A stretch of 64,000 nt of DNA from Planctomonas sp. JC2975 (lineage in GTDB: Bacteria > Actinomycetota > Actinomycetes > Actinomycetales > Microbacteriaceae): the NCBI RefSeq assembly GCF_012985205.1, contig NZ_JABEKS010000001.1:310001-374000 (forward strand). The letters run 5' to 3'. Position numbers and translations under genes: made by a program. The notes beneath the pieces were generated by a model. That model searched no databases. It was not told the DNA's origin and saw nothing but the letters and a program-made list of their open reading frames with translations. Shown here one piece after another: positions 26,938 through 40,305 of the stretch. The first letter of the stretch is position 1. The number at the start of each line of letters is the position of its first letter.

Positions 26938-28938
26938 TTACACGACCTCCGGGTCGTCGAGCCTGACTCTGAGTGTAGGCGGCGGACGGTATCCGCGGTC
27001 GCTGCGCGGCTTGCGTCCCTTCGTCGCCGAGCGCACGATCGACGACCGCAATGCGGATGCCACCGCCGCGCCGTGCGCGTACTCGAAGCGCACGATGGCG
27101 CGCACGGCGTCAGAGGACACGCTGCCCTGCCTCGCCGTGGTCGCGTGCGGATCGACCGGCGTCGGACCGAGCACGTCGATGACCGTCTGCGGATCGAGGG
27201 CGGCAACGGCGTCGCCGACGGCCTTCGGCGTGCCCGTCACGGTTGCGACGCGCACGGCCGGCGGGAACCGGAGAACCCGACGATCCTTGAGCTGCGCGCT
27301 CGCGTACTCCGGCTGTCGCCAGGTGGCCAGTGCCTGCGCGAGCGGTCCGGAGACCCCGACGAGCACGACGGGAGCGCCAGGAGCGGCGAGGGATGCCGCG
27401 TTCGACCACCACCGCAGGCAGTCCTCCGCCACGTTCAGGGACTCCCTGGCGAGCATCCGTTCGCCGTCGAGCAACAACACGGCTCGGTACCCGCTCGTTG
27501 CGATCGGCTCGGCACCACGGGTCGCAACGACGAGCGCCGGCCGGTCGTCGACGGCGGTCACCCGGCGTTCCCCGTCGGACACGACAACCCGCACGCCGGG
27601 GAACGCACGGCCGAGCTCCTCAGCGGTGCGGGACGATCCGCGCGAGACGAGTCTCACTCGCGTGCCGCCGCAGTTGGAGCAGGTCCATCCGGTGGCGATC
27701 GCGCCGCACCAGCGGCACGAGGGCGCGGCTCCCGCTCGGTCCTGACCGAGCGGACCGCCGCAGCGCGAGCAGTGAGCGGCCTCACGGCACTGCGCGCAGG
27801 CCACCACCGGCGCGTATCCCGGCCGTGCCACCTGTACCAGCACGGGGCCGGCGTCCAGCCCTTCTCGTGCCGCCCGCCAGGCTCCTGCGGGAACGCGCGA
27901 CGGGGCTCCCTCCCCTGCCTGAGCGGCGGTGACGACGACGCGCGGGCTCTGCGCGCGCTCCGGCGCGTGAGCGGTGAGCCATCCGAGGTCGACGAGCCGC
28001 TGCACCTCGATGCTGCGGGTATGTCCGACGAACGCCAGCCCGCATCCTTCGGCTTCGGCGCGCACGAGTGCGACATCCCTGGAGTGCGCGTACGGCGCGA
28101 GCGGCTCCACGTGGAGCGGATCCGAGTCGTCCCACAGAGCGATGAGGCCCAGCCGATACGCGGGTGCGTAGACCGCCGACCGGTTACCGATCACCACCAC
28201 CGGGCGCGGCTCGAGGCAGCGCAGGAACGCGCGGTAGCGATCCGGATTCGACTGGCCTGCATCGACGCGAGCGATGGCATCCGTCTCCACGGCGTCGGCG
28301 AGGGCGGCCTGGAGCTGATCCAGGTCGCGGTAGTCGGGCACAGCGAGGATCGCGCTGCGACCGGATGCCAGGCGCCGGGCTGCGAGCTCGGCCATCGTCA
28401 CGGCCCACGCGCCCACCCACGTGCCGTCGCCGGTGCGCGCGAGTCGCGGCACGGCATCCACCGCGATCCGGCCGGCGGCATCGACGGATGCAGCCAGGTC
28501 GTCGCGGTATCCGCGCACCGGCAGCCGCTCGGCGACGGGGATCACGTCGGCATCCTCCGCTCGCGGATGCTGGGCCGCCAGCCATGCCTTCTCCACCCTC
28601 ACCATGCGCGGCGGGACAGCCAGGCGCAGCACGTCGCTCGCGCTGCCGGCCGATCGGTCGGCGATCCGCCTGGCCAGCGTCGCCACGGATGGCGTCAGCA
28701 CCCTGGCGGCCGAGACGACGGACTCCAGTTCGCTGAGGTCTCCCTCGAAGTCGGCGTGATCGGTGACCTCGACGATGTAGCCTCCGGCGAGCCGCCCCGC
28801 CGTGCGCAGCGGGACGTTCACGCGCACGCCGGGGACGGCCTCATCGGCCAGCCGTTCGGGGATCGCGTAGTCGAACAGTCGATCCAGTTGCGGAAGCGGG
28901 GTGTCGACGATCACGCGGGCGACCCGCGCAGCCGGCAT
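26938..28938 (-). CDS. priA: PriA-like primosomal protein, helicase motifs lost
   Basis: A 666-residue protein with the PriA 3' DNA-end binding domain (VIVDTPLPQLDRLFDYAIP), then a degenerate helicase core and an intact zinc-binding region with eight cysteines (CAQCREAAHCSRCGG and CRWCGAIATGWTCSNCG). The Walker A loop is absent: the expected GSGKT place reads TWVGAWAVT. The DEAH place reads WDDSDPLH. Such PriA proteins without ATPase motifs are usual in actinobacteria, where they probably load the replisome without unwinding. It is 6 bp behind metK on the same strand. Confidence 0.9.
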   Translation of the reverse strand: MPAARVARVIVDTPLPQLDRLFDYAIPERLADEAVPGVRVNVPLRTAGRLAGGYIVEVTDHADFEGDLSELESVVSAARVLTPSVATLARRIADRSAGSASDVLRLAVPPRMVRVEKAWLAAQHPRAEDADVIPVAERLPVRGYRDDLAASVDAAGRIAVDAVPRLARTGDGTWVGAWAVTMAELAARRLASGRSAILAVPDYRDLDQLQAALADAVETDAIARVDAGQSNPDRYRAFLRCLEPRPVVVIGNRSAVYAPAYRLGLIALWDDSDPLHVEPLAPYAHSRDVALVRAEAEGCGLAFVGHTRSIEVQRLVDLGWLTAHAPERAQSPRVVVTAAQAGEGAPSRVPAGAWRAAREGLDAGPVLVQVARPGYAPVVACAQCREAAHCSRCGGPLGQDRAGAAPSCRWCGAIATGWTCSNCGGTRVRLVSRGSSRTAEELGRAFPGVRVVVSDGERRVTAVDDRPALVVATRGAEPIATSGYRAVLLLDGERMLARESLNVAEDCLRWWSNAASLAAPGAPVVLVGVSGPLAQALATWRQPEYASAQLKDRRVLRFPPAVRVATVTGTPKAVGDAVAALDPQTVIDVLGPTPVDPHATTARQGSVSSDAVRAIVRFEYAHGAAVASALRSSIVRSATKGRKPRSDRGYRPPPTLRVRLDDPEVV

Positions 28939-28944
28939 GGCGCT

Positions 28945-30138
28945 CTACAGCCCCGCGGCCGACCGCAGGTCGTCGACGCGGTTCAGTCGCTCCCAGGTGA
29001 AGTCGGGGAGCTCCCGGCCGAAGTGGCCGTAGGTCGCCGTCTTCGCGTAGATCGGACGCAGCAGGTCGAGGTCGCGGATGATGGCCGCCGGACGCAGGTC
29101 GAAGACCTCGCGGATGGCCGCCGTGATGCGGTCCTCAGGCAGGTGGCCCGTGCCGAACGTCTCGACGTACAGGCCGACCGGGGACGCCGTGCCGATCGCA
29201 TAGGCGACCTGCACCTCGAGACGATCCGCGAGGCCCGCGGCCACGGCGTTCTTCGCCACCCAGCGCATGGCGTACGCGGCCGAGCGGTCCACCTTGGACG
29301 GGTCCTTGCCGCTGAACGCGCCACCGCCATGGCGGGACGCCCCGCCGTACGTGTCGATGATGATCTTGCGTCCCGTGAGGCCTGCGTCGCCCTGCGGTCC
29401 GCCGATCTCGAAGCGCCCCGTTGGGTTGATCAGCAGCTTCACGTCGCGCGAGTCGAGGTCGACCCGGTCGAGGACCGGGCGGATGATGTGCTCGGCCACC
29501 TCGGCACGGAGCTGTTCCGTCGACACCGAAGTCGAGTGCTGCGTGGACAGCACGACGGTGTCGATGGTCGCCGGAGTGATGCCGTCGTATCCGACGGTCA
29601 CCTGGGTCTTGCCGTCGGGACGGAGGAAGTCGAGTTCGCCGGCCTTGCGCGCCTCGGAGAGCCGCTCGGCGAGGCGGTGCGCGATCCAGATCGGAACCGG
29701 CATGAGTTCCGGCGTCTCCGTCGTGGCGTAGCCGAACATGATGCCCTGGTCGCCTGCACCCTGCTGGTCGAGCAGGTCGTGCGATGAGCCCTCACGGGTC
29801 TCGTACGCGGAGTCGACTCCTTGGGCGATGTCGGGCGATTGACCGCCGATCGACACCGAGACTCCACAGGACCGGCCGTCGAACCAGACGTCGGACGACG
29901 TGTAGCCGATGCCGGTGATGGTCTCGCGGACGATCGCGGGGATCTCCACGTACCCGCTCGTCGTGACCTCGCCGGCGACGTGGACGAGACCGGTGGTGAC
30001 GAGCGTCTCGACAGCGACGCGACTGTGCGGATCGACCCGCAACAACGCATCGAGGATGCTGTCGGAGACCTGGTCGCAGATCTTGTCGGGATGCCCTTCG
30101 GTGACCGACTCGGATGTGAAAAGGCGCAAAGAAGTCAT
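28945..30138 (-). CDS. metK: S-adenosylmethionine synthase
   Basis: A 397-residue enzyme with [18 protein letters not shown], the GAGDQG hexapeptide and [16 protein letters not shown], the ATP and metal-binding landmarks. It makes SAM from methionine and ATP; RsmB, encoded nearby, uses SAM. CTGGAG lies 6 nt before the ATG. A palindromic hairpin stands in its short leader (see 30171-30191). Confidence 0.97.
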   Translation of the reverse strand: MTSLRLFTSESVTEGHPDKICDQVSDSILDALLRVDPHSRVAVETLVTTGLVHVAGEVTTSGYVEIPAIVRETITGIGYTSSDVWFDGRSCGVSVSIGGQSPDIAQGVDSAYETREGSSHDLLDQQGAGDQGIMFGYATTETPELMPVPIWIAHRLAERLSEARKAGELDFLRPDGKTQVTVGYDGITPATIDTVVLSTQHSTSVSTEQLRAEVAEHIIRPVLDRVDLDSRDVKLLINPTGRFEIGGPQGDAGLTGRKIIIDTYGGASRHGGGAFSGKDPSKVDRSAAYAMRWVAKNAVAAGLADRLEVQVAYAIGTASPVGLYVETFGTGHLPEDRITAAIREVFDLRPAAIIRDLDLLRPIYAKTATYGHFGRELPDFTWERLNRVDDLRSAAGL

Positions 30139-30170
30139 GGATACTCCAGCTGATCCTCAGGGCGCGCCCG

Positions 30171-30191
30171 GGCTCCGTAGGCTACGGAGCC
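30171..30191 (-). promoter_or_regulatory. Hairpin in the coaBC-metK intergenic region
   Basis: GGCTCCGTA pairs perfectly with TACGGAGCC across a 3-nt loop (9-bp stem), and outer arms GGGCGCG/CGCGCCC flank it. It could be a terminator for coaBC or an attenuator before metK. It does not resemble a known SAM riboswitch core. Confidence 0.5.
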
Positions 30192-30231
30192 GGCGTCGCG
30201 CCCCTCGCCCCATCCACGTTCTGGTCGCGGG

Positions 30232-31533
30232 TCAGGCGGAGGTGATGACGTCGAGAATACGATCGGCCACCGACGTCTTGCTGCCGGCGGCCTCCATCAC
30301 TATATCGCCGTGCGAATCGAGCACGACGACCTCGTTGTCATCGGTGGAGAACCCCGTCTTCCAGCCCACGTTGTTGATGACCAGGAAGTCGCAGCCCTTG
30401 CGCTTCAGCTTGCGGCGACCGAGCTCGATGAGCGCCTGCGGGTCGCTCTCGGTCTCGGCCGCGAAACCCACGATCACCTGGTCCGGGCGCTTGCCGGCCG
30501 AGAGGCCGGCGAGGATGTCGGGGTTGGCGACCAGCGAGAGTTGCAGACCTTCGCCGACGTCATCCTTCTTGATCTTGCCCTCCTGCAGCTTGGCGGGCCG
30601 GAAGTCGGCGACGGCGGCCGCCATCACCACGACGTCGGCGCCGGATGCGGCATCCGTCACGGCTTTCTGCAGTTCGAGCGCGCTGGAGACGGATCGGGTC
30701 TCCAGTCCGTCGGGCACGGGAACGTCGAGGTGGGCGGCGATGAGAACGACATCCGCTCCCCTGTCGCGCGCCGCCGTCGCGATCGCGACACCCTGTTTGC
30801 CGCTGGACCGGTTGCCGAGGAATCGCACGGGATCGAGCGGCTCGCGGGTTCCACCCGCCGTGACGATGATGCGGTGACCGGCGAGGTCGCGGCGGGAGAG
30901 GCGCGCGGATTCGTCGGTGGACGACGCGGATGCTCCGCGCCCACGACGTGCTGACGGCTTCCTGACGAGTGCCAGCGCCGCCTCGACGATGACTTCCGGC
31001 TCCTCAAGACGCCCCGGGCCGGAGTCGGATCCGGTCAGCTGTCCCGTCGCGGGACCGACCAGCGTCACACCCCTGGAGCGCAGCGTCTGCACGTTCGCCT
31101 GTGTCGCCTTGTTCTGCCACATCTCGGTGTGCATGGCCGGCGCCACGACGATCGGGGCGGTCGTGGCGAGGATCGTGTTCGTCAGGAGGTCGTCCGCCAG
31201 TCCGTTCGCGATCTTCGCGAGCGTGTTGGCCGTCGCGGGCACGATGACGACGAGGTCGGCGCTCTTCCCGATGCCGACGTGGCGCACCTCCGACACGCCC
31301 TCGTACAGGTCCGTGTTGAGCGGATTGCGGCTGATCGCCTCGAACGTCGGGGCGCCGACGAACCGGAGTGCGGCATCCGTCGCGATGACGTGAACATCGT
31401 GTCCGAGGAGCACGAACGACCGGATGACCGAGACGGCCTTATATGCGGCGATGCCGCCGGTCACGCCCACGACGATGGTCAGGGGCGTGCTGGCGGCATT
31501 GCTGTTCACGGGGACGCTGCCGCGTGAGGTCAC
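30232..31533 (-). CDS. coaBC: Bifunctional phosphopantothenoylcysteine decarboxylase/synthetase
   Basis: A 433-residue fusion. The CoaC flavin domain (about 18-195) has [11 protein letters not shown], the active-site PAMHTEMW and the substrate flap [16 protein letters not shown]. The CoaB domain (about 215-433) has [25 protein letters not shown] and the NNVGWKTGF region. It makes 4-phosphopantetheine for coenzyme A. A linker of about 20 residues, rich in Arg and Ser, joins the two. The GTG at 31533 overlaps the rpoZ stop (GTGA). Confidence 0.95.
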   Translation of the reverse strand: MTSRGSVPVNSNAASTPLTIVVGVTGGIAAYKAVSVIRSFVLLGHDVHVIATDAALRFVGAPTFEAISRNPLNTDLYEGVSEVRHVGIGKSADLVVIVPATANTLAKIANGLADDLLTNTILATTAPIVVAPAMHTEMWQNKATQANVQTLRSRGVTLVGPATGQLTGSDSGPGRLEEPEVIVEAALALVRKPSARRGRGASASSTDESARLSRRDLAGHRIIVTAGGTREPLDPVRFLGNRSSGKQGVAIATAARDRGADVVLIAAHLDVPVPDGLETRSVSSALELQKAVTDAASGADVVVMAAAVADFRPAKLQEGKIKKDDVGEGLQLSLVANPDILAGLSAGKRPDQVIVGFAAETESDPQALIELGRRKLKRKGCDFLVINNVGWKTGFSTDDNEVVVLDSHGDIVMEAAGSKTSVADRILDVITSA

Positions 31534-31787
31534 TCGTCGATGGGACGGGCGACGAGCTTGTCTTCGTTGATCTCGTGCAGCGCGACCGAGAGGGGCTTGT
31601 CATCGATCGTGGAGTCCACGAGGGGTCCGACGTTGTCGAACAGGCTGCCCTCGTGCAGATCGGCGTAGTAGTCGTTGATCTGGCGGGCGCGCTTCGACGC
31701 GAAGATGACCAGCGCGTACTTCGACTCCACGCGGGACAGCAGCTCGTCGATCGGCGGGTCGATGATGCCCTTGGCTGCGATTGCCAT
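31530..31787 (-). CDS. rpoZ: RNA polymerase omega subunit
   Basis: An 85-residue protein with [29 protein letters not shown], the conserved core that clamps the beta-prime subunit. It assists RNA polymerase assembly. AAGGAG lies 6 nt before the ATG. It sits between the mIHF-Gmk fusion gene and coaBC, as expected from the actinobacterial gmk-rpoZ-coaBC order. Confidence 0.96.
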   Translation of the reverse strand: MAIAAKGIIDPPIDELLSRVESKYALVIFASKRARQINDYYADLHEGSLFDNVGPLVDSTIDDKPLSVALHEINEDKLVARPIDE

Positions 31788-31873
31788 GAATGCTCCTTCT
31801 GTTGCGGCCGCGGTCGTGACGGGGCCGCCGAGATGGTGGGGTCGGCGGACGGCGAAGCTACTGACTTCGACGT

Positions 31874-32830
31874 TCAGCGACCGGATGACGTTGCGGCGCG
31901 GCGCGACCGGCGCGCGCGCACTTCCATCAAGTCTACGACCTCGCGCGCGGCGTCGGCCACGGTGCTGTTCACCACGCGGGCGTCGAACTCGTCCTGGGAG
32001 GCTAGTTCGACCTTCGCCGTCGCCAGGCGCCGGCGCTGCTCCTCCTGCGATTCCGTGCCTCTGCCGATGAGCCGGCGCACCAGCTCGTCCCAGCTCGGCG
32101 GTGCCAGGAAGACCAGCACGGCGTCCGGCATCGCTGCTCGCACCTGGCGGGCACCCTGCAGGTCGATCTCGAGCAGCACGCTGCGACCCTGTTCCAGGGC
32201 GTCCTCGATGGGAGCTCGCGGTGTGCCGTATCGATGGCTGTTGTGCACCTTCGCCCACTCGAGCAGCTCGTGCTCGGCGATCATGCGGTCGAACTCGGCG
32301 TCGTCCACGAAGTAGTAGTCGACACCCTCGACCTCGCCTGGACGCGGCGTGCGGGTCGTGGCCGAGACGGAGAGCAGCACGTCGGGATAGTTCTCCCTGA
32401 TGTGCCTCGCCACGGTTCCCTTTCCGACGGCCGTCGGACCGGCGAGCACGGTGAGCCGGGTGCGGTGATGCGTGGTCGGCTGTTCGAAGCGCTCGATCAG
32501 GAACTCGCGCAGGCGGGCTCGCTGATGCTTGCCGAGGCCGCCGAGCCGTTTCACCGGCGCGATCTCGAGGCGGGAGAGGATGTCGGCGGTCTTCGTCGCC
32601 CCGATCGCCTTCAGGCTCATCAGGAAGTCGGTGATCCGCAAGGTGCCCTCTGGACCGGACGGATTCCGGGAGGCGGTGTCGAGCACCTCGACGGGCGAAC
32701 GCGTGCCGGCCGCTATCTCGGTCTTCACCGAGGCACGGGCACGGCGGGCGGCGACCGCGGCGCGCGATGCGGCGACGCGGTCGACCTCTGGGGGACGGAT
32801 GCGCTGGGAACGGAGTGCGGTGTCGGGCAT
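31874..32830 (-). CDS. gmk: Fused mIHF-like DNA-binding domain and guanylate kinase
   Basis: A 318-residue protein with two parts. Residues about 22-116 match the actinobacterial integration host factor (mIHF): [16 protein letters not shown], then a helix-turn-helix ending [24 protein letters not shown]. Residues about 124-310 are a complete guanylate kinase: P-loop [10 protein letters not shown] (131-140), [22 protein letters not shown], and the lid [10 protein letters not shown]. In mycobacteria mihF and gmk are separate neighbours at this same locus. No stop codon or frameshift separates the parts here, although cleavage or internal initiation cannot be excluded. No strong ribosome site is seen at the ATG at 32830. 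Confidence 0.9.
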   Translation of the reverse strand: MPDTALRSQRIRPPEVDRVAASRAAVAARRARASVKTEIAAGTRSPVEVLDTASRNPSGPEGTLRITDFLMSLKAIGATKTADILSRLEIAPVKRLGGLGKHQRARLREFLIERFEQPTTHHRTRLTVLAGPTAVGKGTVARHIRENYPDVLLSVSATTRTPRPGEVEGVDYYFVDDAEFDRMIAEHELLEWAKVHNSHRYGTPRAPIEDALEQGRSVLLEIDLQGARQVRAAMPDAVLVFLAPPSWDELVRRLIGRGTESQEEQRRRLATAKVELASQDEFDARVVNSTVADAAREVVDLMEVRARRSRRAATSSGR

Positions 32831-32873
32831 TGTCTCGGGGGTGATTCGCAGCGGGGGCTGCAGCGTCGGATGG

Positions 32874-33775
32874 TCAGGCAAGTGCGGTTCGCACCTCGGC
32901 GGCGCGAGTCGCGATGGTGTCGGCAAGGCCGTCGGGTCCGGCGGACAGGATGCCGCGCGACTCGCTGACCACGAGCATCCGAGCGTACTCGCCGTAGATG
33001 CTCGCCGCGTCTTCGATGCGTGCGCCCTGGTGTCCGAACCCCGGTGCGAGCACCGGCAGTTCGGGCGTGGGCGCCGACGACACGTCGATGCCGAAGACGG
33101 ACAGGTCCAGGGTCGCGCCGAGCACGACACCGAGCGGGCCTGCCACGTGCCCGATCGCCTGGTTCTGAACCGTCACATCTTCGATGATGGCACGGGCCAC
33201 CGATCGTCCCGAATCAGGCGCTACGGATGTCTGGATCGCGGCGGCCTCCGGGTTGCTCGTCGCAGCGAGCACGAACAGTCCCTTGCCCGACTCCGCCGCG
33301 AGCCGGATGGGGCCGGCCAGCGAACCGACCCCCTGGAACGCGGAGATCGTCATCGCGTCCGCCTCCAGGGGGGCGCCAGGCGTCAGCCAGGCCTCGCCGT
33401 ACGCCTCGACGCTGGTGCCGAGGTCGCCGCGTTTGACATCCGCGATGACGAGGAGCCCGGCGGCGCGGGCCGCGGCGAGCACCTCTTCGAGAGCCGCGTA
33501 GCCCGCGGAGCCGAAGCGTTCGAAGAAGGCGACCTGCGGCTTCACGATTCCTGCCCCGCCCCTGGCGGCAGCTTCCACGACCGCGAGGCCGAGCTCGCGG
33601 GCGCCGGACGCGTCATCGGGCAGGGCCCAGTCGGCGAGCAGGTAGGAGTGCGGATCGATCCCCACGCACAGGCCGCCGCGTTCAGCGATGATCCGTTGCA
33701 GCCGGGTTCCGAAGCCGTCAGAAGCGGCTGCGCCGTCGCCTTCTCCGGCCCGCACTCCCCCGTGCTGTGCCATGC

Positions 33776-33779
<4 letters not shown>
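32874..33779 (-). CDS. pyrF: Orotidine 5'-phosphate decarboxylase (type 2)
   Basis: A 301-residue enzyme of the mycobacterial or type 2 form, with the catalytic [13 protein letters not shown] (Lys, Asp) and the phosphate end LAPGFGHQG. It makes UMP, the last step of the pathway encoded here. The GTG start overlaps the carB stop (GTGA) with AGGA 5 nt upstream. An ATG two codons inside would be the alternative. Confidence 0.95.
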
Positions 33780-37063
<3,284 letters not shown>

Positions 37064-37066
37064 GGA

Positions 37067-38392
37067 TCAGGCAGCTCCCTTGTTCTTCTTCGACTTCTTG
37101 CGACCTGTGCCGCGCTGTGACTCAATGACCATGTCGCGGAACCTGTCGAACAGGTAGTTGGCGTCGTGCGGGCCGGCCGCGGACTCCGGGTGGTACTGCA
37201 CGCTGAACGCGGGGATGTCCAGGCAGTTCAGGCCCTCGACGACGTTGTCGTTGAGGTCGTAGTGGCTGACCTCGACGCGTCCGAACCCTGCCGCGGAATC
37301 GCTCACGGCGTCGAGAGGCGCGTCCACCGCGAATCCGTGGTTGTGGGCTGTGATCTCCACGCGTCCGGTCGCGCGGTCGAGCACCGGCTGATTGATGCCG
37401 CGGTGTCCGAACGGCAGCTTGTAGGTGCCGTAGCCGAGCGCCCGTCCGAGGAGCTGGTTGCCGAAGCAGATGCCGAAGTACGGCACGTCGTTGCGCAGCA
37501 CCGTTCGCAGCAGCTCGACGTGCTGATCGGACGCCGCAGGGTCGCCTGGACCGTTCGAGTAGAACAGCGCGCTCGGCTGCAGCGCCATGATGTCGTCGGC
37601 CGTCGAGGTCTCCGGCAGCACGATCACGTCGAATCCGCGATCGGCGAGGTAGCCCAGCGTGCTCGTCTTGACGCCGAGATCGAGCACGGCGACGGATCCG
37701 ATCCGCTCCCCGCGCGCCGGGATCGTGTACGGCTGCGGCGTGGAGACCACGGCCGACAGGTTCAGTCCGCGCATGTCGGCGCCGCTGCGCACGAAGTCGA
37801 GCTGTTCGCTCGCGCTGGCCAGCGCATCCGCTCCGGAGAAGATGGCGGCGCGCATGGCACCTGCCGAGCGCAGGTGACGTGTGACGGCTCGGGTGTCGAT
37901 GCCGCTGATGCCCACGATGCCGTTCGCGGCGAGGTCGTCGTCGAGGCTGCGCTGGGAGCGGAAGTTGGAGACCACGCGCGACGGCTCGCGCACCGCGAAA
38001 CCGGCGACCCAGATGCGCTTCGACTCCATGTCGACGTCGTTCATACCGGTGTTGCCGATGTGCGGCGCCGTCATGAGCACGATCTGGCCCGCATACGACG
38101 GGTCGGTGAGCGTCTCCTGGTAGCCGGTCATGCCGGTCGCGAAAACGGCCTCGCCGAGCGTGCGGCCGAGCGCGCCGTATCCGCGTCCATCGAACCGTGA
38201 GCCGTCCTCCAGGACGAGAACCGCAGGCTCGCGCCGTGCGCCCGCCGCTGCGGCCGACGGGGCGGAGAACTCGACCTGCGGCGTCGGCGGGGCCGCGGGT
38301 ACGCCGTTCTGGGCCGCGTCGTTCTGCTGGTCGGGCTGCTCCTGCTCGTGTGGCAGGTTCTGCTCGTCGGGCACGTTCTGGTCGTCTGACAT
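37067..38392 (-). CDS. carA: Carbamoyl phosphate synthase, small chain
   Basis: A 441-residue glutaminase subunit. The class I amidotransferase triad is seen as [10 protein letters not shown] (Cys) and [10 protein letters not shown] (His, Glu). It supplies ammonia to CarB. The first ~55 residues are a Gln/Glu/Asp/Pro-rich disordered extension not found in the usual ~380-residue family member, and the last 12 residues are Lys-rich (RKKSKKNKG). The upstream gene stops 1 nt before its ATG. Confidence 0.95.
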   Translation of the reverse strand: MSDDQNVPDEQNLPHEQEQPDQQNDAAQNGVPAAPPTPQVEFSAPSAAAAGARREPAVLVLEDGSRFDGRGYGALGRTLGEAVFATGMTGYQETLTDPSYAGQIVLMTAPHIGNTGMNDVDMESKRIWVAGFAVREPSRVVSNFRSQRSLDDDLAANGIVGISGIDTRAVTRHLRSAGAMRAAIFSGADALASASEQLDFVRSGADMRGLNLSAVVSTPQPYTIPARGERIGSVAVLDLGVKTSTLGYLADRGFDVIVLPETSTADDIMALQPSALFYSNGPGDPAASDQHVELLRTVLRNDVPYFGICFGNQLLGRALGYGTYKLPFGHRGINQPVLDRATGRVEITAHNHGFAVDAPLDAVSDSAAGFGRVEVSHYDLNDNVVEGLNCLDIPAFSVQYHPESAAGPHDANYLFDRFRDMVIESQRGTGRKKSKKNKGAA

Positions 38393-38393
38393 G

Positions 38394-38954
38394 TCAGGCC
38401 TCGCTTCCGGTGGTCTTGTCAGTTGTCTCGTCTGTTGCGTCGTCGTCGGCGTCGTTCGTCGTTGAGCTGATGCTGCTGATGCCCGCGATGAGTCGTCGGC
38501 GCTCGTCCGGGTCGGTCACGCGCAGGTACGTGTCGAGCACCGGGCCTTCGGCATCGGCGGGCACGCGCCAGGCGATCATCAGCAGGCCGTCGCGCTCGAC
38601 GGTGCGGTCGATGGTCCAGGTCGCCGCGCCGACTCCGAGGATCGCGGACGCCGCGATCGCCACGCTGCTCTCCCCCGGCGCCGTCAGGGTCACGCCGCCC
38701 TGGGAGACGGTGACGGATGCCGTTGAGCGGAACGCGAGACCGGCGACGACGGCTCGGTCCAACGGCTTGTCGTGGTAGGTGGTGGCCACGTGCAACGCCT
38801 TCGCGCTGAGCAGCGTCGCGCCGGCATCCTCGAGTGCGGTGGGAACGACGACCACGGAATCGCGTCGTGCCCGTCGGCGCCAGCCGAGCCACATGCCGAG
38901 GAAGACAAGCGCGAGGACGACGAGGATCAGCAGGGTCGGCCAGAGCTTATCCAT
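38394..38954 (-). CDS. Membrane-anchored protein of the pyrimidine operon (PH-like domain?)
   Basis: A 186-residue protein: one N-terminal helix (about 4-24) followed by Arg-rich stop-transfer residues, a beta-rich cytoplasmic domain of about 130 residues, and a Thr/Asp-rich tail. A gene of this kind lies between pyrC and carA in mycobacteria as well (Rv1382-like export or membrane protein; from memory). The function is unknown; a pleckstrin-homology-like fold is possible. Its ATG overlaps the end of pyrC by 8 bp and has GGAGG 7 nt upstream. Confidence 0.75.
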   Translation of the reverse strand: MDKLWPTLLILVVLALVFLGMWLGWRRRARRDSVVVVPTALEDAGATLLSAKALHVATTYHDKPLDRAVVAGLAFRSTASVTVSQGGVTLTAPGESSVAIAASAILGVGAATWTIDRTVERDGLLMIAWRVPADAEGPVLDTYLRVTDPDERRRLIAGISSISSTTNDADDDATDETTDKTTGSEA

Positions 38955-40305
38955 GGAGCACCTCCTCGCTCGTCGCCCGGACCTCGCGCGCCAGGGCCGC
39001 AGCCTCATCGGGGGCGATGAGCTCGCCGTCGCGCAGCGTTGCCGTTCCGTCGTGGAACGTCCAGCGAACGCGTCCGGGAAGTTCGCGACCGAGGTACGGC
39101 GAGTTCACGCCCTTGCCCGCCAGGCGATCGAGGTCGAAGACTCCGCCGTCGGCGGGGTCGTAGAGCGCGAGGTCGGCCCGATTGCCCGTGCCGACGGACG
39201 TGCCGCGGTTCACGCGACCGATCCTCGCCGGCGTCTCGGACATCACCCGTGCGACATCCGTCCACTCCATCAGTCCGGTCTCCACCATGGCCTTGTGCAC
39301 GACGCTGAGCGCGGACTCGAGGCCGACCATGCCGTTGGCCGCTGCGTCCCACTCGCAGTCCTTAGCCTCGATGGGGTGCGGAGCATGGTCCGTTGCGACG
39401 ATGTCGATGGTCCCGTCGGCGAGCGCCTCGCGCAGGGCCTGCACGTCCTCGGCACGACGCAGCGGCGGGTTCACCTTGTACCGGGAGTCGTAGCCGGCGA
39501 CGAGATCCTCGGTGAGGAGCAGGTGGTGCGGCGTCGCCTCGGCCGTGACGTCGATGCCGCGCGCCTTGGCCCAGCGGATTATGTCGACCGATCCGGCGGT
39601 CGAGACGTGACAGACGTGCAGCCTGCTGCCGACGTGTTCGGCCAAGAGCACGTCGCGGGCGATGATCGACTCCTCGGCGACGGCGGGCCATCCGGCCAGG
39701 CCGAGCGTGCCGGAGAGGGCGCCCTCGTTCATCTGCGCCCCGGCGGTCAGCCGTGGCTCCTGCGCGTGCTGGGCGATGACACCGTCGAATGCCTTCACGT
39801 ACTCGAGCGCGCGGCGCATCAGCAGGGGGTCGAAGACGCACATGCCGTCGTCCGAGAACACCCGGACGCGTGCGCGGGAGGCCGCCATGGCGCCGAGCTC
39901 TGCCAGACGCTCCCCCGCCAGACCCACGGTGACGGCGCCGATGGGCTGTACAGTCGCGTATCCGGCGGAGCGTCCCAGCGAGAGTTCCTGTTCGACGACG
40001 CCCGCCGTGTCGGCCACCGGAGAGGTGTTGGCCATCGCGAAGACGGTGGTGAATCCTCCTGCGGCCGCAGCACGCGTGCCGGTGAGGACCGTCTCGCTCT
40101 GCTCGAAGCCGGGCTCGCGCAGATGCGTGTGCAGGTCGACCAGACCGGGCAGGGCGATGAGGCCGGAGGCGTCGATGCGGGTGGCGCCGTCCGCGGCATC
40201 CGCTGCTTCGGCTCCGACCGTCAGCACACCGTCCGCGACGAGGATGTCGGTGCGCACGCCGTCGGCGAGCGTCGCGCCCTCGATGAAGAACTTTTCGCGT
40301 GACAC
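38947..40305 (-). CDS. pyrC: Dihydroorotase
   Basis: A 452-residue amidohydrolase with the zinc motif DLHTHLREPG, further His ligands in HVCHVS and the catalytic Asp in ATDHAPH. It is of the long, type I form. It closes N-carbamoyl aspartate to dihydroorotate. A GTG start lies immediately after the pyrB stop, with GGGAGG 9 nt upstream. Confidence 0.96.
   Translation of the reverse strand: MSREKFFIEGATLADGVRTDILVADGVLTVGAEAADAADGATRIDASGLIALPGLVDLHTHLREPGFEQSETVLTGTRAAAAGGFTTVFAMANTSPVADTAGVVEQELSLGRSAGYATVQPIGAVTVGLAGERLAELGAMAASRARVRVFSDDGMCVFDPLLMRRALEYVKAFDGVIAQHAQEPRLTAGAQMNEGALSGTLGLAGWPAVAEESIIARDVLLAEHVGSRLHVCHVSTAGSVDIIRWAKARGIDVTAEATPHHLLLTEDLVAGYDSRYKVNPPLRRAEDVQALREALADGTIDIVATDHAPHPIEAKDCEWDAAANGMVGLESALSVVHKAMVETGLMEWTDVARVMSETPARIGRVNRGTSVGTGNRADLALYDPADGGVFDLDRLAGKGVNSPYLGRELPGRVRWTFHDGTATLRDGELIAPDEAAALAREVRATSEEVLHG

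Noticed and set aside
25936-29787. A 1283-codon plus-strand open frame across fmt and priA
   Set aside because: It runs antisense to well-supported genes and its composition (Arg, Gly, Asp-rich, no motif) is that of a high-GC shadow frame.
30139-30231. SAM riboswitch before metK
   Set aside because: The gap is only 93 bp and shows one simple palindrome, not the multi-stem core of any SAM riboswitch that I know.
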